DNA of 64,000 bases from Actinokineospora auranticolor (GCF_002934265.1 NZ_PTIX01000002.1:186001-250000); one strand, 5' to 3'; counted from the stretch's first letter, positions 24,969 through 34,836 are shown. The notes: a model not told the origin generated them from the sequence alone. Translations and numbers: made by a program.

Positions 24969-26222
24969 TCAGGGCTGCGGCGTGCTGGTGGCGCTGACGC
25001 TCGACCCGGCGGCGGGGGACGTGGTCTGCGCGGCGCAGGGGTCCGGCACGGCGGGCGTGGTGGTCGGCGTCGGGGTGGTCGTCTGCGACGGGGTCGCGCC
25101 GGGGCACGACGGCGTGGTGGTCGTCGTGGTCGGCGGGGTGGTCGTCGTCGTGGTGGTCGTGGTGGTGGTCGTCGTGGTCGTGGTCGTCGTGGTCGTGGTC
25201 GTCGTGGTGGTGCTCGACGGCGGCGACGTGGTCGACGAGCCGGGCGCGGGCGTGGTGGTGCCCGCGGGCGGCGGCGTGCTCGGGTGCTGCGTCGGGTTGA
25301 CGCCGGGCACCGGCGAGACGGCGACGGTGGAGCCCGGCAGGCCGCCCGGAGGCAGCGCGAGCTCGATGGACCGGTCGACCGGGTCGCTCGGCATCGGCGT
25401 GACGCCCCGGGCGTACGAGTCGGCCCAGAGCAGCACGGTGCGCACGTAGCTGTCGGAGTGGTTGTAGCGGAAGACCGCCGTCGCGCGCTGGCGCGGGTCG
25501 GACACGTCCAGGCCGCCGGAGCACAGGTACTTGCCCGCGCCGAGCGCCGCGTCCCAGACGTTGTTCGGGTCGGTCTGGCCGTCGGCGTTGCCGTCGGCCG
25601 CGTAGCCGCGCCAGGTGGACGGGATGAACTGCATCGGGCCGACCGCGCGGTCCCAGCGGGCGTCGCCGTCGTAGCGGCCGCCGTCGGTGTCGGAGATCGC
25701 GGCGAAGCCGCCGCCGTTGAGCACCGGGCCCAGGATCGGGGTGGCCGTGCGGCCGTTCGCGTCCACCCGACCGCCGCGGGCGTGGTTGGACTCGATCCGG
25801 CCGATGCTGGCCAGCAGGGGCCAGTCGAGCTTGCAGCCGGGCGTGGTCACCGCGAGCGTGCCCGCGGCGCGCATGTACGCCTCCAGCATCACCGACGGGA
25901 TGTTGGAGCCGCTGTTGGGTAACGGCGTGATCGCCGGGCCGCCGTTGTAGGCGAGCAACTGGGGGTTGGCGGCCAGCGCCAGGATCTGCTCGCTGAGCCG
26001 CTGGTTCACGGGTTTGGAGCCGTCCGCGCCGACGTCGGCGGGGTCGGTGAGCCCGGGCAGGCCGCCGCCCGCCTGGCCCGCGAGCGCGTACTCGCCGCTC
26101 TCCGCCCACTGCACGGGTTCACCGGCGACGACGGGCACCAGCAGCAGCGCTCCCGCCGCCGCGGCCACCCCCCGCTTCCGCCTGTCCCGCCGCCGGTGCT
26201 TGCCTGCCCTGCGTGCGCTCAC
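24969..26222 (-). CDS. Secreted lytic transglycosylase with Thr-rich tail
   Basis: 417 aa from GTG 26222, where a basic start and hydrophobic stretch (RKRGVAAAAGALLLVPVVAG) form an export signal; the frame is open up to about 26405 (possible GTG 26363), so a longer N-terminus cannot be excluded. The catalytic domain is the SLT2/MltB type: GRIESNHARGGR with the catalytic Glu, WDRAVGPMQFIPSTWRGY, DPNNVWDAALGAGKYLC and FRYNHSDSY. It cleaves the peptidoglycan glycan strand. A C-terminal tail carries about 26 consecutive Thr residues plus Pro/Ser, probably an extended wall-spanning or O-glycosylated stalk. Confidence 0.88.
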   Translation of the reverse strand: MSARRAGKHRRRDRRKRGVAAAAGALLLVPVVAGEPVQWAESGEYALAGQAGGGLPGLTDPADVGADGSKPVNQRLSEQILALAANPQLLAYNGGPAITPLPNSGSNIPSVMLEAYMRAAGTLAVTTPGCKLDWPLLASIGRIESNHARGGRVDANGRTATPILGPVLNGGGFAAISDTDGGRYDGDARWDRAVGPMQFIPSTWRGYAADGNADGQTDPNNVWDAALGAGKYLCSGGLDVSDPRQRATAVFRYNHSDSYVRTVLLWADSYARGVTPMPSDPVDRSIELALPPGGLPGSTVAVSPVPGVNPTQHPSTPPPAGTTTPAPGSSTTSPPSSTTTTTTTTTTTTTTTTTTTTTTTTTPPTTTTTTPSCPGATPSQTTTPTPTTTPAVPDPCAAQTTSPAAGSSVSATSTPQP

Positions 26223-26439
26223 CGTGAAAAACCGCCCCTCGAACCGTTGTGCTTCCGCCGGCTCCCGCCGACCCGTCCTCCGCGCCTGTCCCGGCCATCT
26301 ACCCTGCCGCATCTCGAGCCCGGAGTCATGGTCGTCGGGGCGCTCGGGCACAGATGTCGTCACCCGCCGCCCGTTCGGCCGTTCCCTGTTAACCCGGACG
26401 TTCAAGTTGTGGCCCAGTTGTCCGTGACTGGGACGTAAC

Positions 26440-26466
26440 GCTGCGGGGTGCCGGTTGCCCCGCAGC
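26440..26466. promoter_or_regulatory. Hairpin dyad upstream of the aidB-like gene
   Basis: GCTGCGGGG and CCCCGCAGC pair around a 9-nt spacer, ending 18 bases before GTG 26485. It is a possible operator or 5' leader fold in the divergent region between the transglycosylase and the dehydrogenase. Confidence 0.35.
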
Positions 26467-26484
26467 TGAGGTTACCCTCGAGTA

Positions 26485-28122
26485 GTGATCCCCGGTCCGC
26501 CACCAGTTGCCACTCACGAGGTCACCAACCAGCCCCCTCCCCTGCATCGCCACGACCCCCTCGGGTGTGACCCGACCCTGGTCACAGCCGTGCGCGCGTT
26601 CGGGTCCGACGACGTGGTGGCGTCGCTGGCGGGCGTCGCGGCGGACGCCGGGTCGGCCGAGGCGCGCGAACACGGCAGGCTCGCCGACGCGCACCCGCCG
26701 GTCCTGCGCACGCACGACCGGTACGGCAACCGGGTGGACGAGGTGGAGTTCCACCCCTCCTGGCACTGGCTGATGGCGCGCGCGGTGGGGCACGGGCTGC
26801 ACGCCGCGCCGTGGGCGCCGGACGCGGGCCCGCACGCCCACCTGCGCCGGGCGGCGGCGTTCACCGTGTGGTCGAGGGTCGAGGCGGGCCACGGGTGCCC
26901 CATCTCGATGACGTACGCGGCCGTGCCCGCCCTGCGCCACGCGCCGGAACTCGCGGCGCGGTACGAGCCGGGGCTGCGGTCGCCGGTGTACGACCCGGGG
27001 TTGCGGGAGCCCGGCGGCAAGGCCGGGCTGCTGGCGGGCATGTCGATGACCGAGAAGCAGGGCGGCTCGGACGTCCGCGCGAACACGACGACCGCGACCC
27101 CGCTGGCGGACGGGACGTACTCGCTGGTGGGGCACAAGTGGTTCACCTCGGCGCCGATGAACGACCTGTTCTTGGCGCTGGCGCGGGCCCCCGGGGGTCT
27201 GACGTGCTTCGTCCTGCCGCGCGTGCTGCCGGACGGGCGCCGCAACGCGCTGCGGTTGCAGCGGTTGAAGGACAAGCTGGGCAACCGGTCCAACGCCTCG
27301 GCGGAGATCGAGTACACGGGGGCGGTCGGCTGGCGCGTCGGCGACGAGGGTCGGGGGGTGCGGACCATCATCGAGATGGTCACGATGACCCGGCTGGACT
27401 GCGTGCTGGGCTCGACGGCGGGCATCCGCGCCGCGCTGACGGAGGCGGCGCACCACGCGGCCCACCGGTCGGCGTTCGGGGCGGTGCTGCGCGACCAGCC
27501 CGCGATGTCGGCGGTGCTGGCGGACCTGGCCGTGGAGTCGGACGCGGCGACGGTGCTGGCGATGCGCCTGGCGTCCGAAGTGGACAAGTCAGGCCCGCTG
27601 CTGCGGCTCGCGCTGCCCGCGGCGAAGTTCTACGTCTGCAAGCGGGCGCCCGCGGTGGTCGCCGAGGCGTTGGAGTGCCTGGGCGGCAACGGGTACGTGG
27701 AGGAGTCGGGGATGCCCCGGCTGTACCGGGAGGCGCCGCTGATGTCGATCTGGGAGGGGTCGGGCAACGTCACGGCCCTGGACGTGCTGCGCGCCGTGGA
27801 ACGCGAACCGTCCTCTGTGGATGCACTGGTGGCGGAGCTGGAGCTCGGCGCCGACCGTCGGCTGGACGATGCGGTGTCAGCCCTGCGCGCGGAGCTGGCG
27901 GCGGCGGAACCCGCGCGAGCGCGGGCGCTGGCGGAACGGATCACGCTGTGCCTCCAGGCGAGCCTGCTGGTGCGGCACGTACCGGAGGTCGCCGAGCCCT
28001 TCATCGCCACCAGGTTGGCGGAAGGGGGTCGGATCATGGGAGCGCTGCCGCGCGGCGTCGACACGGCCGCGCTGGTGGACCGGGTGACACCGGATCCGGG
28101 ACAGTTTCCGGTCAAGGAGTAA
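26485..28122 (+). CDS. AidB-like acyl-CoA dehydrogenase family protein
   Basis: 545 aa from GTG 26485. TACCCT lies 7 bases upstream, so the mRNA may be leaderless. It is larger than common acyl-CoA dehydrogenases and has the AidB layout: N-terminal helical part, FAD region GMSMTEKQGGSDVRANTT (about residues 185-203), KWFTSAPM, RLKDKLGNRSNAS, and the C-terminal LECLGGNGYVEESGMPRLYREAP with the IWEGSGNV motif. AidB in E. coli is a flavoprotein of the alkylation response with weak isovaleryl-CoA dehydrogenase activity. No ada/alkA genes are nearby, so the role here is open. Confidence 0.9.
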   Translation: MIPGPPPVATHEVTNQPPPLHRHDPLGCDPTLVTAVRAFGSDDVVASLAGVAADAGSAEAREHGRLADAHPPVLRTHDRYGNRVDEVEFHPSWHWLMARAVGHGLHAAPWAPDAGPHAHLRRAAAFTVWSRVEAGHGCPISMTYAAVPALRHAPELAARYEPGLRSPVYDPGLREPGGKAGLLAGMSMTEKQGGSDVRANTTTATPLADGTYSLVGHKWFTSAPMNDLFLALARAPGGLTCFVLPRVLPDGRRNALRLQRLKDKLGNRSNASAEIEYTGAVGWRVGDEGRGVRTIIEMVTMTRLDCVLGSTAGIRAALTEAAHHAAHRSAFGAVLRDQPAMSAVLADLAVESDAATVLAMRLASEVDKSGPLLRLALPAAKFYVCKRAPAVVAEALECLGGNGYVEESGMPRLYREAPLMSIWEGSGNVTALDVLRAVEREPSSVDALVAELELGADRRLDDAVSALRAELAAAEPARARALAERITLCLQASLLVRHVPEVAEPFIATRLAEGGRIMGALPRGVDTAALVDRVTPDPGQFPVKE

Positions 28123-28154
28123 TGGATCGGTAGCGCTCGGCGACCTTGTCGACT

Positions 28155-28916
28155 GTGAGCGCAGTCGGACCTGGGCAGCAACCACCGAACCAACCGGTGG
28201 GTCGGGGCGGGGTGGTCCTCGCGGCGACCGGCCTTCTCGCGGACGCCGCCGCGGTCGCGGGGCTGTTCGCGGAGAGCCCGCGGGCGTTGGTGCTGATCGC
28301 CGCGGTGCTGGCCCTGGTGCTGGGCGGCTGGCTGGGTGTGCGGTTGTGGGGCAGGCCGTTCGGCTTCACCGCGGTGCTGACGCTGTTCAGCGTGCTCGCG
28401 GGCATCGTCCTGATCGCCGTCGCGGCGGCGCTACCGGCGGAGGACGCGGTCGCCGAGGACTCCGGCGGCGGCACGACCACCAAGCAGAACCGCACAACGG
28501 ACCCCGACGCGCCCGAATCGGTCACCACGACCAAACCCCCCACCGCCGGACACCAGCCGAAGGCGCTGGAGGTCAAACTCGACTACGGGGTCGGCGCCGA
28601 CGTCGACGGCGCCAAACCGACGCTGACGCGCACACAGCGCCCGACCGGCGACATCGACATCTCCATGACCGACATCGGCCTGATCTACACCACCGGCGAC
28701 GGCTTCGTCGCCTACAACGGCAAACTCTCGGACGCCGAGTCCACCTGCGCGAACGCGCTCACCGACGAAGTGACCAAGTGGGAACGCGAACTGCTCGCCG
28801 TCCCCGGCACGCGGTACTGCTTCGCCACCTCGCAGGGCCGCACCGGCCTCCTGGAGATCACCGGCGCCCCGGGCGCGGGCGGCGCCCAACTGGAACTGGC
28901 CATCCGGGTCTGGTGA
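28155..28916 (+). CDS. Membrane protein of unknown function, paralogue 1
   Basis: 253 aa from GTG 28155. Residues about 20-90 contain three hydrophobic helices with the motif RALVLIAAVLALVLGGWLGVRLWG. A Thr/Pro-rich linker (about 95-130) leads to an extracytoplasmic domain with two Cys (DAESTCANAL and TRYCFATS, presumably one disulfide), ending LELAIRVW. The next gene has the same architecture and closing motifs. No known family recognised; it is probably an envelope sensor or binding module. The pair forms a two-gene operon. Confidence 0.75.
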   Translation: MSAVGPGQQPPNQPVGRGGVVLAATGLLADAAAVAGLFAESPRALVLIAAVLALVLGGWLGVRLWGRPFGFTAVLTLFSVLAGIVLIAVAAALPAEDAVAEDSGGGTTTKQNRTTDPDAPESVTTTKPPTAGHQPKALEVKLDYGVGADVDGAKPTLTRTQRPTGDIDISMTDIGLIYTTGDGFVAYNGKLSDAESTCANALTDEVTKWERELLAVPGTRYCFATSQGRTGLLEITGAPGAGGAQLELAIRVW

Positions 28917-28924
28917 GGAGCACT

Positions 28925-29671
28925 GTGGAACACGGGTACCCGCAGCCACCGAGACCGCCGGACCCCCGGGTGGGCCGGGCAGGCGTGCTGCTGGTGGTCA
29001 TCGGCATCATCGCCGACGCCACCGCGCTGGTCGGCCTGTGGTCGGCCAAGCCACTGGCGCTGGTCCTGGTGGCCGCGTTCCTGGCGCTGGCCCTGGGCGT
29101 CTGGCTGATGATCCGGCTGTGGGGCGGGCGGTTCGGCGTCGCGGTGCTGATGGCGCAGCTCTGCGTGATCGCGAGCGTGGTGCTCGGCGCGATCGCGGTC
29201 ACCCTGCCCACGGACGAGTCGACAGCCGATCCCGGCGGCACCGCGACCGGCTCGAAGCACCAGCCCACCGAACCCGGGTCCACCACCGAAACCGACGCCC
29301 CCGGGTCGAACCTGCGGGTGCGACTCGGCGGTGGCACCGGCACCGATGTCGACAGCGGCTCCCCGAAGGCGCGACGGGTGACCGGTGTCGCCGAGGACAT
29401 CGACCTGTACTTCGCCGAGGGCAACTACTTCAAGACCACCGGCATGGGTTTCATCAACTACCGCGAATCCGATGGCAACGCGCAGAGCACCTGCGCGTAC
29501 TCGCTCAAGGACAAGGTCGCCAAGTGGGAGTACCTCCCCACCCCGCAGATCGACGTGGAGTTCTGCTTCGCCACCTCGGACGGCAGAGTGGGGTGGCTGC
29601 GGGTCGAGGGGATCACCTCCCCCGGTCCTGATAGCGACGGCGAGCTAGAGCTGTCCGTCCGCGTCTGGTGA
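28925..29671 (+). CDS. Membrane protein of unknown function, paralogue 2
   Basis: 248 aa from GTG 28925, with GAGGAG four bases upstream and only eight bases after the previous stop. It shares with paralogue 1 the N-terminal helices (PLALVLVAAFLALALGVWLM, IRLWGGRFG), the Pro/Thr linker, the conserved Cys pair (STCAYSLKDKVAKWE, VEFCFATSDGRVGWL) and the end LELSVRVW. A tandem duplication is the simplest reading. The ligand-side sequence has diverged strongly. The 3' end overlaps the convergent DUF501 gene by 27 bases. Confidence 0.75.
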   Translation: MEHGYPQPPRPPDPRVGRAGVLLVVIGIIADATALVGLWSAKPLALVLVAAFLALALGVWLMIRLWGGRFGVAVLMAQLCVIASVVLGAIAVTLPTDESTADPGGTATGSKHQPTEPGSTTETDAPGSNLRVRLGGGTGTDVDSGSPKARRVTGVAEDIDLYFAEGNYFKTTGMGFINYRESDGNAQSTCAYSLKDKVAKWEYLPTPQIDVEFCFATSDGRVGWLRVEGITSPGPDSDGELELSVRVW

Positions 29672-30154
29672 GGCGCACTCGCCCAGTGGCCACGACCCGG
29701 CCAGCAGGGCGATCGCCTCGTCCCCGAACGGGTTCACGCCCGGGCCCACGGCCAGCGAGTGCGCGACCAAGGCGTGCAGGCACTTGACCCGGCCCGGCAT
29801 GCCGCCCGCCGTCACCTGCGTGCCCAGCGTCTCGATGGCGTCCCGCTCGGCCAGGTACGACTCGTGCGCGCGCAGGTAGTGGGCAGCCAGTTCCGGGTCC
29901 GTCGACAGGCGCTCGGTCATCTCGCGCATGAGGCCGGTGGTTTCCAGGGTGCTGATCGCCGCCGCGAGCTTGGCGCAGGTCAGGTAGTACAGCGTGGGGA
30001 ACGGCGTGCCGTCCTCCAGCTTCGGGTTGGTCTGGATGACCGCCGGGTGGCCGCTCGGGCAGCGGGCGGCGACGGCGCGGATGGCGCGGGGGGTGCGGCC
30101 GAGCTGGGCGGCGACGGTGGCGCGGTCCTGCTCGGTGACGGCCTCGAGGGTCAT
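29645..30154 (-). CDS. DUF501 family protein
   Basis: 169 aa from ATG 30154, which overlaps the stop of the ftsB-like gene in ATGA. It matches DUF501: GRTPRAIRAVAARCPSGHPAVIQTNP in the N-terminal third, then FPTLYYLTCAKLAAAISTLE, and VTAGGMPGRVKCLHALVAHSLAVGPGVNPFGDEA with conserved Cys and His. The family is near-universal in actinobacteria and almost always follows eno and ftsB, as here, suggesting a division- or growth-linked role. The biochemical function is unknown. Confidence 0.92.
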   Translation of the reverse strand: MTLEAVTEQDRATVAAQLGRTPRAIRAVAARCPSGHPAVIQTNPKLEDGTPFPTLYYLTCAKLAAAISTLETTGLMREMTERLSTDPELAAHYLRAHESYLAERDAIETLGTQVTAGGMPGRVKCLHALVAHSLAVGPGVNPFGDEAIALLAGSWPLGECASPDADGQL

Positions 30155-30693
30155 CGGCCCGCCCCGGTGACGGAGTCCCACAGGTTCTCGTACCAGGACT
30201 GCTGGGGCACCGGCTGGGTCGTGGCGTGTTCGTCCTCGGTACCGGCGGCGCCCGGGGGCAGCTCGACCAGGTACGGCGTCTCTCCCGGCATCACGTACTT
30301 CAGTCTCTCGCGGGCCTGGGCGCGCACCTGCTCCGGGTCGGCCAACCGCTCCTTGCGCTTCACCAGCTCGTCGTACTGCCTGCGCAGTTCGGCCTGCTTC
30401 TGCTCCACGACCTCGACCTCGGAGCGCTGCGACAGGTAGTTGCGCAGCGGCACCGCGACGCTCAGCGCCAAGGCGCAGACCACGGTGGCGACCACGGCCG
30501 CGCGCCGGGTGGTGGCCAGGCCCAGCACGCCGCCGCGCTTGCGCAGCTTCTGCTGGGCCGCCTGCCGCACCTGGCGCACCGCGCGCGGCTTCTCCTTGTC
30601 CGGTGCGGTCGGGCGCGTCCGCACGCGCTCGGGTCTGCGGGCGACGGATCCCCGTCGCCCGCGACCGCCGCGTTCGGTGCCACGCCCGACCAT
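30151..30693 (-). CDS. ftsB: FtsB/DivIC-type cell division protein
   Basis: 180 aa. A long Arg/Lys/Pro-rich cytoplasmic N-terminus (about 65 residues) is followed by one transmembrane helix (AAVVATVVCALALSVAVPL), a coiled coil (SEVEVVEQKQAELRRQYDELVKRKERLADPEQV) and the family motif RERLKYVMPGETPYLV. This is the septum-formation initiator pattern; FtsB acts with FtsL and FtsQ in divisome assembly. It starts four bases after eno and overlaps the DUF501 start. Confidence 0.9.
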   Translation of the reverse strand: MVGRGTERGGRGRRGSVARRPERVRTRPTAPDKEKPRAVRQVRQAAQQKLRKRGGVLGLATTRRAAVVATVVCALALSVAVPLRNYLSQRSEVEVVEQKQAELRRQYDELVKRKERLADPEQVRAQARERLKYVMPGETPYLVELPPGAAGTEDEHATTQPVPQQSWYENLWDSVTGAGR

Positions 30694-30697
30694 CGGC

Positions 30698-32008
<1,311 letters not shown>

Positions 32009-32189
32009 TCAACCAGTCCCCGACGAGCCTAGCGGTGCGGGTGGGTGGCCGGCGGGCATCGCGGGAGGGGGATCGCTCACAGCCGGTCAGCGTTTTGTCG
32101 GACCGCCGAATAGCCGTGTCGCCGAACAGTGGGGTGCGACGGCCTTGGGGTCGAGGAACAGGGCTCCCGCGCGTAATGTTGATCTGACT

Positions 32190-32576
32190 ATGACCCAGGA
32201 CCAGGGCAGCACGTTCGACGCGTTCCGCCACGCGGAGTCACTGGTGGCGCAGCGCAGGCCGCTCGACGCCCTGGTCGCCCTCGGTCCCGTGCTCGACGCC
32301 GAACCGGACGCCCCCAGCGTGCACCTGCTCGCGGGCCGCGCGTACCTGGGCTCCGCCCAACTCCGGCGCGCGGAGACCGCGTTCCTGCGGGTACTGGAAC
32401 TGGATCCGACGGACCACTACGCCCGCTTCGCCCTGGGCAAGACCCTGCAGCGGCAGAGCAGGCTGACCGAGGCCCAGACCCAACTGCGCATCGCGGTCGC
32501 GATGAACCCCCTGCCCGAGTACCAGGAGGCGCTGGGCGAGGTCAACGCCAGGATCGCCGTGGACCGCGACCGCTGA
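32190..32576 (+). CDS. Small TPR-repeat protein
   Basis: 128 aa from ATG 32190; TAATGT (32175-32180) about 10 bases upstream suggests a leaderless transcript. Three tetratricopeptide-like helix pairs are visible: AFRHAESLVAQRRPLDALVALGPVL, HLLAGRAYLGSAQLRRAETAFL and ARFALGKTLQRQSRLTEAQTQL (each read in parts). It is soluble, cytoplasmic and probably a protein-protein adaptor. It stands alone between eno and the deaminase operon. Confidence 0.8.
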   Translation: MTQDQGSTFDAFRHAESLVAQRRPLDALVALGPVLDAEPDAPSVHLLAGRAYLGSAQLRRAETAFLRVLELDPTDHYARFALGKTLQRQSRLTEAQTQLRIAVAMNPLPEYQEALGEVNARIAVDRDR

Positions 32577-32674
32577 GGGCGGCGGTTCTCGGCCATCACC
32601 GCGAGTAGGCGGGCGGCGTCGGAGAAGATATCCCGGTCGGGGCACACCGAACGGCCGACGGGAGAATCCGGAGG

Positions 32675-32932
32675 ATGAGCATCCAAGACCAGGCCCAGCA
32701 GCTCGCGGGACTAGCCGACCGCCTCCCCACGGGTGGCATCCAGCAGCTCAACAACGAATTGCAGCAGATCGGCCAACAGGTCTCCAGCCTCCTGGGCCAG
32801 ACCCAGAGCGCCAACGCGGTCCACTCGATCCTGTCCCAAGCCCAGAACGTGGCCAACGACCTCGGCCAACTGCTGGAACAGGCCCGAACCGAGATAACCA
32901 ACGCCGCCCACCACCACCTCAGCGCGGGGTGA
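32675..32932 (+). CDS. Small helical protein, first gene of the deaminase toxin operon
   Basis: 85 aa from ATG 32675. It is almost entirely helical and Gln/Leu/Ala-rich (DQAQQLAGLADRLPTGGIQQ..., GQLLEQARTEITNAAHHH), like a WXG100-sized or DUF6244-type protein; it has no WXG motif. The stop overlaps the start of the deaminase gene in GTGA. Proteins of this size and position accompany DddA-like toxins in related actinobacteria and may be secretion or chaperone partners. That role is inferred from memory of similar loci and from the overlap. Confidence 0.65.
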   Translation: MSIQDQAQQLAGLADRLPTGGIQQLNNELQQIGQQVSSLLGQTQSANAVHSILSQAQNVANDLGQLLEQARTEITNAAHHHLSAG

Positions 32933-33600
32933 TCCCGGCGGCAGCCGCCCGACTGGGCGAGCTGCGCACCAAGGTCCCGATCAAGGCGGCGGTGGACATC
33001 GCCGCCGAGATCGAGTCCACCGGGCACAGGGTCGCCGACCTGGTCGGCGACCACCGCCTGCTCGACACCTTGCGCAGGGCCCTGACCACCGCGGACAGGC
33101 TGGTCGAAACCCTGCGCCACCTCCACGACGCCTTGGTCAAGACCGCCACTCACCACGGCGCGGGCAGTTCGACATCGGCACCTGCCGAAGCCCGACCACC
33201 CGCGCTCCCCAAACCGCCCGTGCCAGGGCGGACGCACGGACAGTGGGTCGACCGGAACGGGGACACGGTGGCACTGGTGAACGGCAAGAACGGCGCCTAC
33301 TACGAGACCGCGAAGGAACAAGCTCGGCGACTCGGGTTGACTCAGGGCAGGCCCACCGGCGAAGCCGCCATCGCACGGCACGTGGAGGTGCAGTTCGCCT
33401 GCCGGATGGCTGCGGAGGGGCTGCGCGACGAGACGATCGAGATCAATCGCCCGGTGTGCGGCACCACGCCGAATGATCGGGATCGCCCGAACACCTGCGA
33501 TCGCTGGCTCGACCACTTCCTGCCCGAAGGAAGCACGCTGACGGTGAAGGACGGAACCTCTCCAGAGGGCCGCCGCTACAGGGGACGGACGCGGACATGA
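32929..33600 (+). CDS. DddA-like (SCP1.201-type) DNA cytidine deaminase toxin
   Basis: 223 aa from GTG 32929. Residues 1-75 are helical, 78-100 are a Ser/Pro linker, and about 100-215 form the deaminase. The zinc/catalytic set is HVE with His151 and Glu153, then Cys177 and Cys190; the following WLDHFLPEGSTLTV closely parallels the C-terminal block of Burkholderia DddA, and HVEVQFACRM parallels its HVEGQSALFM. The two Cys are 13 residues apart, whereas DddA has a short CxxC, so the metal loop is extended. DddA deaminates cytosine in double-stranded DNA. It overlaps the immunity gene by ATGA, as expected for a toxin-immunity pair. There is no signal peptide, so export would need a secretion system. 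Confidence 0.8.
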   Translation: MIPAAAARLGELRTKVPIKAAVDIAAEIESTGHRVADLVGDHRLLDTLRRALTTADRLVETLRHLHDALVKTATHHGAGSSTSAPAEARPPALPKPPVPGRTHGQWVDRNGDTVALVNGKNGAYYETAKEQARRLGLTQGRPTGEAAIARHVEVQFACRMAAEGLRDETIEINRPVCGTTPNDRDRPNTCDRWLDHFLPEGSTLTVKDGTSPEGRRYRGRTRT

Positions 33601-34007
33601 CGATCGAAGTCGGCTGGGGCATCGACCACGCGGACGGCACGTTCGGCGGGGATCGGATGTCGCTGCGCACCGCGGCCGATGTGGAGGAGTTCGTGCGGCG
33701 GTTGGGTGGCGACGGCGCCGGGGTGGCGTGGGTGAACCACAAGGGACGGTCGCTGTGGAACGCCGAGCTGGGAATACCCGACCACGAGGTCTTCGCCGCG
33801 GTCTATGCCGGGTTCGGGTACTTCAGCTACCAGGACCCAACAGTGGACAAGTGCTACCCGGTCGGGCTCCCCGACTCCCCCGAGGTCGAGTACGACGACG
33901 ATGACTTCCCACCCGGGTCCGGGGTCAGCACAACGCTGCTCACCCGAGCGGTAGCGGAGTTCCTGGCCACCAAAGCCCGCCCAACCTGTCTCGACTGGAC
34001 TAGTTGA
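33597..34007 (+). CDS. Imm1-type immunity protein
   Basis: 136 aa from ATG 33597, overlapping the deaminase stop by four bases. It is small, acidic and soluble, with a hallmark N-terminus (MTIEVGWGID...), the central AADVEEFVRRL helix, WVNHKGRSLWNAELGI and a C-terminal Asp run before LLTRAVAEFLA. These fit the Imm1 fold commonly paired with SCP1.201 deaminases. It should bind and block the toxin encoded upstream. Assigned from motif and gene order, without a search. Confidence 0.75.
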   Translation: MTIEVGWGIDHADGTFGGDRMSLRTAADVEEFVRRLGGDGAGVAWVNHKGRSLWNAELGIPDHEVFAAVYAGFGYFSYQDPTVDKCYPVGLPDSPEVEYDDDDFPPGSGVSTTLLTRAVAEFLATKARPTCLDWTS

Positions 34008-34836
34008 GCCCTGCCGCCTTCGTCGCGTAGGCCGCGGCTCCGCTGTAGACGTCGCGGCCGTATTTCAGGGATTCGTTGTAGGTCAGGATTGCTTTCCACC
34101 AGCCTTCGCCGGTGGCCAGGTTGCCGCCGCTGGCGCAGAGGTAGTGGGCGGCGGTCAGGGCGGCGTCGTCCACGTCTTGGGGGTTGGGGGTGGCGCCGTC
34201 GTCGCCTGCGCGGAGGGCGTAGCGCTTCCAGGTGCTGGGGAGGAACTGCATCGAGCCGACCGCGCGGTCCCACTGCGCGTCGCCGTCGAGGGTGCCCTTG
34301 TCCGTGTCGGGGATGGCCTGCACGCCCGGGGACCCGTCCAGGGGGACGCCGATGATCGGTTCGGACAGCTTGCCGTCCTCGGCGATCGCGGTCCCGCCGT
34401 ACCGGCCGTGGTGCGACTCGACGCGGCCGACGCCCGCGAGGGTGTTCCAGGTGAGGCCGCAGTCCGGGGCGCGTTCGCGCATGTCCGCCTCGGCGTTGAG
34501 GTACGCGATCAGCGTGCGGGCCGGGATGTCGGTCTGCTCCGACAGCCGCCGGGCCCAGTCCCGCTGGTCGACGCCCGCGGGCACGCCGACCGCGGGCGGC
34601 ACCGGGGTGTCCCGCGCTACGTCCAGCGCGGGCACGGTGAACCGGGGCCGCGGCGGCGGGGGCTTGGCGTCCTTCGACGCCGCGATCACCCACACCGCGG
34701 CCGCCGCCGAGGCGAACAGCAGTGCGACCACCGCCAGCCGCAGCACCACCCGCAGTCCCCGCCGCCGCGGCGGCTCGGGGGCCGGGTGCAGGGCGAGGGA
34801 CAGCGTGGTCGGCTGGGGGGTCGGGGAAGCGGCCAC
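34000..34836 (-). CDS. Membrane-anchored lytic murein transglycosylase
   Basis: 278 aa from GTG 34836. It has a cytoplasmic Pro/Arg N-terminus, one membrane helix (LRLAVVALLFASAAAAVWVI), a Pro-rich spacer, then an SLT2-type domain: LIAYLNAEADMRERAPDCGL, GVGRVESHHGRYGG with the catalytic Glu, WDRAVGSMQFLPSTWKRY, DDAALTAAHYLCA and LTYNESLKYGRDV. It is a second enzyme of the same family as the gene at 24969 but without the Thr-rich tail. It cleaves glycan strands in the wall. The 3' end overlaps the convergent immunity gene by eight bases. Confidence 0.9.
   Translation of the reverse strand: MAASPTPQPTTLSLALHPAPEPPRRRGLRVVLRLAVVALLFASAAAAVWVIAASKDAKPPPPRPRFTVPALDVARDTPVPPAVGVPAGVDQRDWARRLSEQTDIPARTLIAYLNAEADMRERAPDCGLTWNTLAGVGRVESHHGRYGGTAIAEDGKLSEPIIGVPLDGSPGVQAIPDTDKGTLDGDAQWDRAVGSMQFLPSTWKRYALRAGDDGATPNPQDVDDAALTAAHYLCASGGNLATGEGWWKAILTYNESLKYGRDVYSGAAAYATKAAGLN

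Noticed and set aside
24820..25449. Plus-strand frame with a poly-valine run
   Set aside because: It is the mirror of the poly-Thr tail of the transglycosylase gene.
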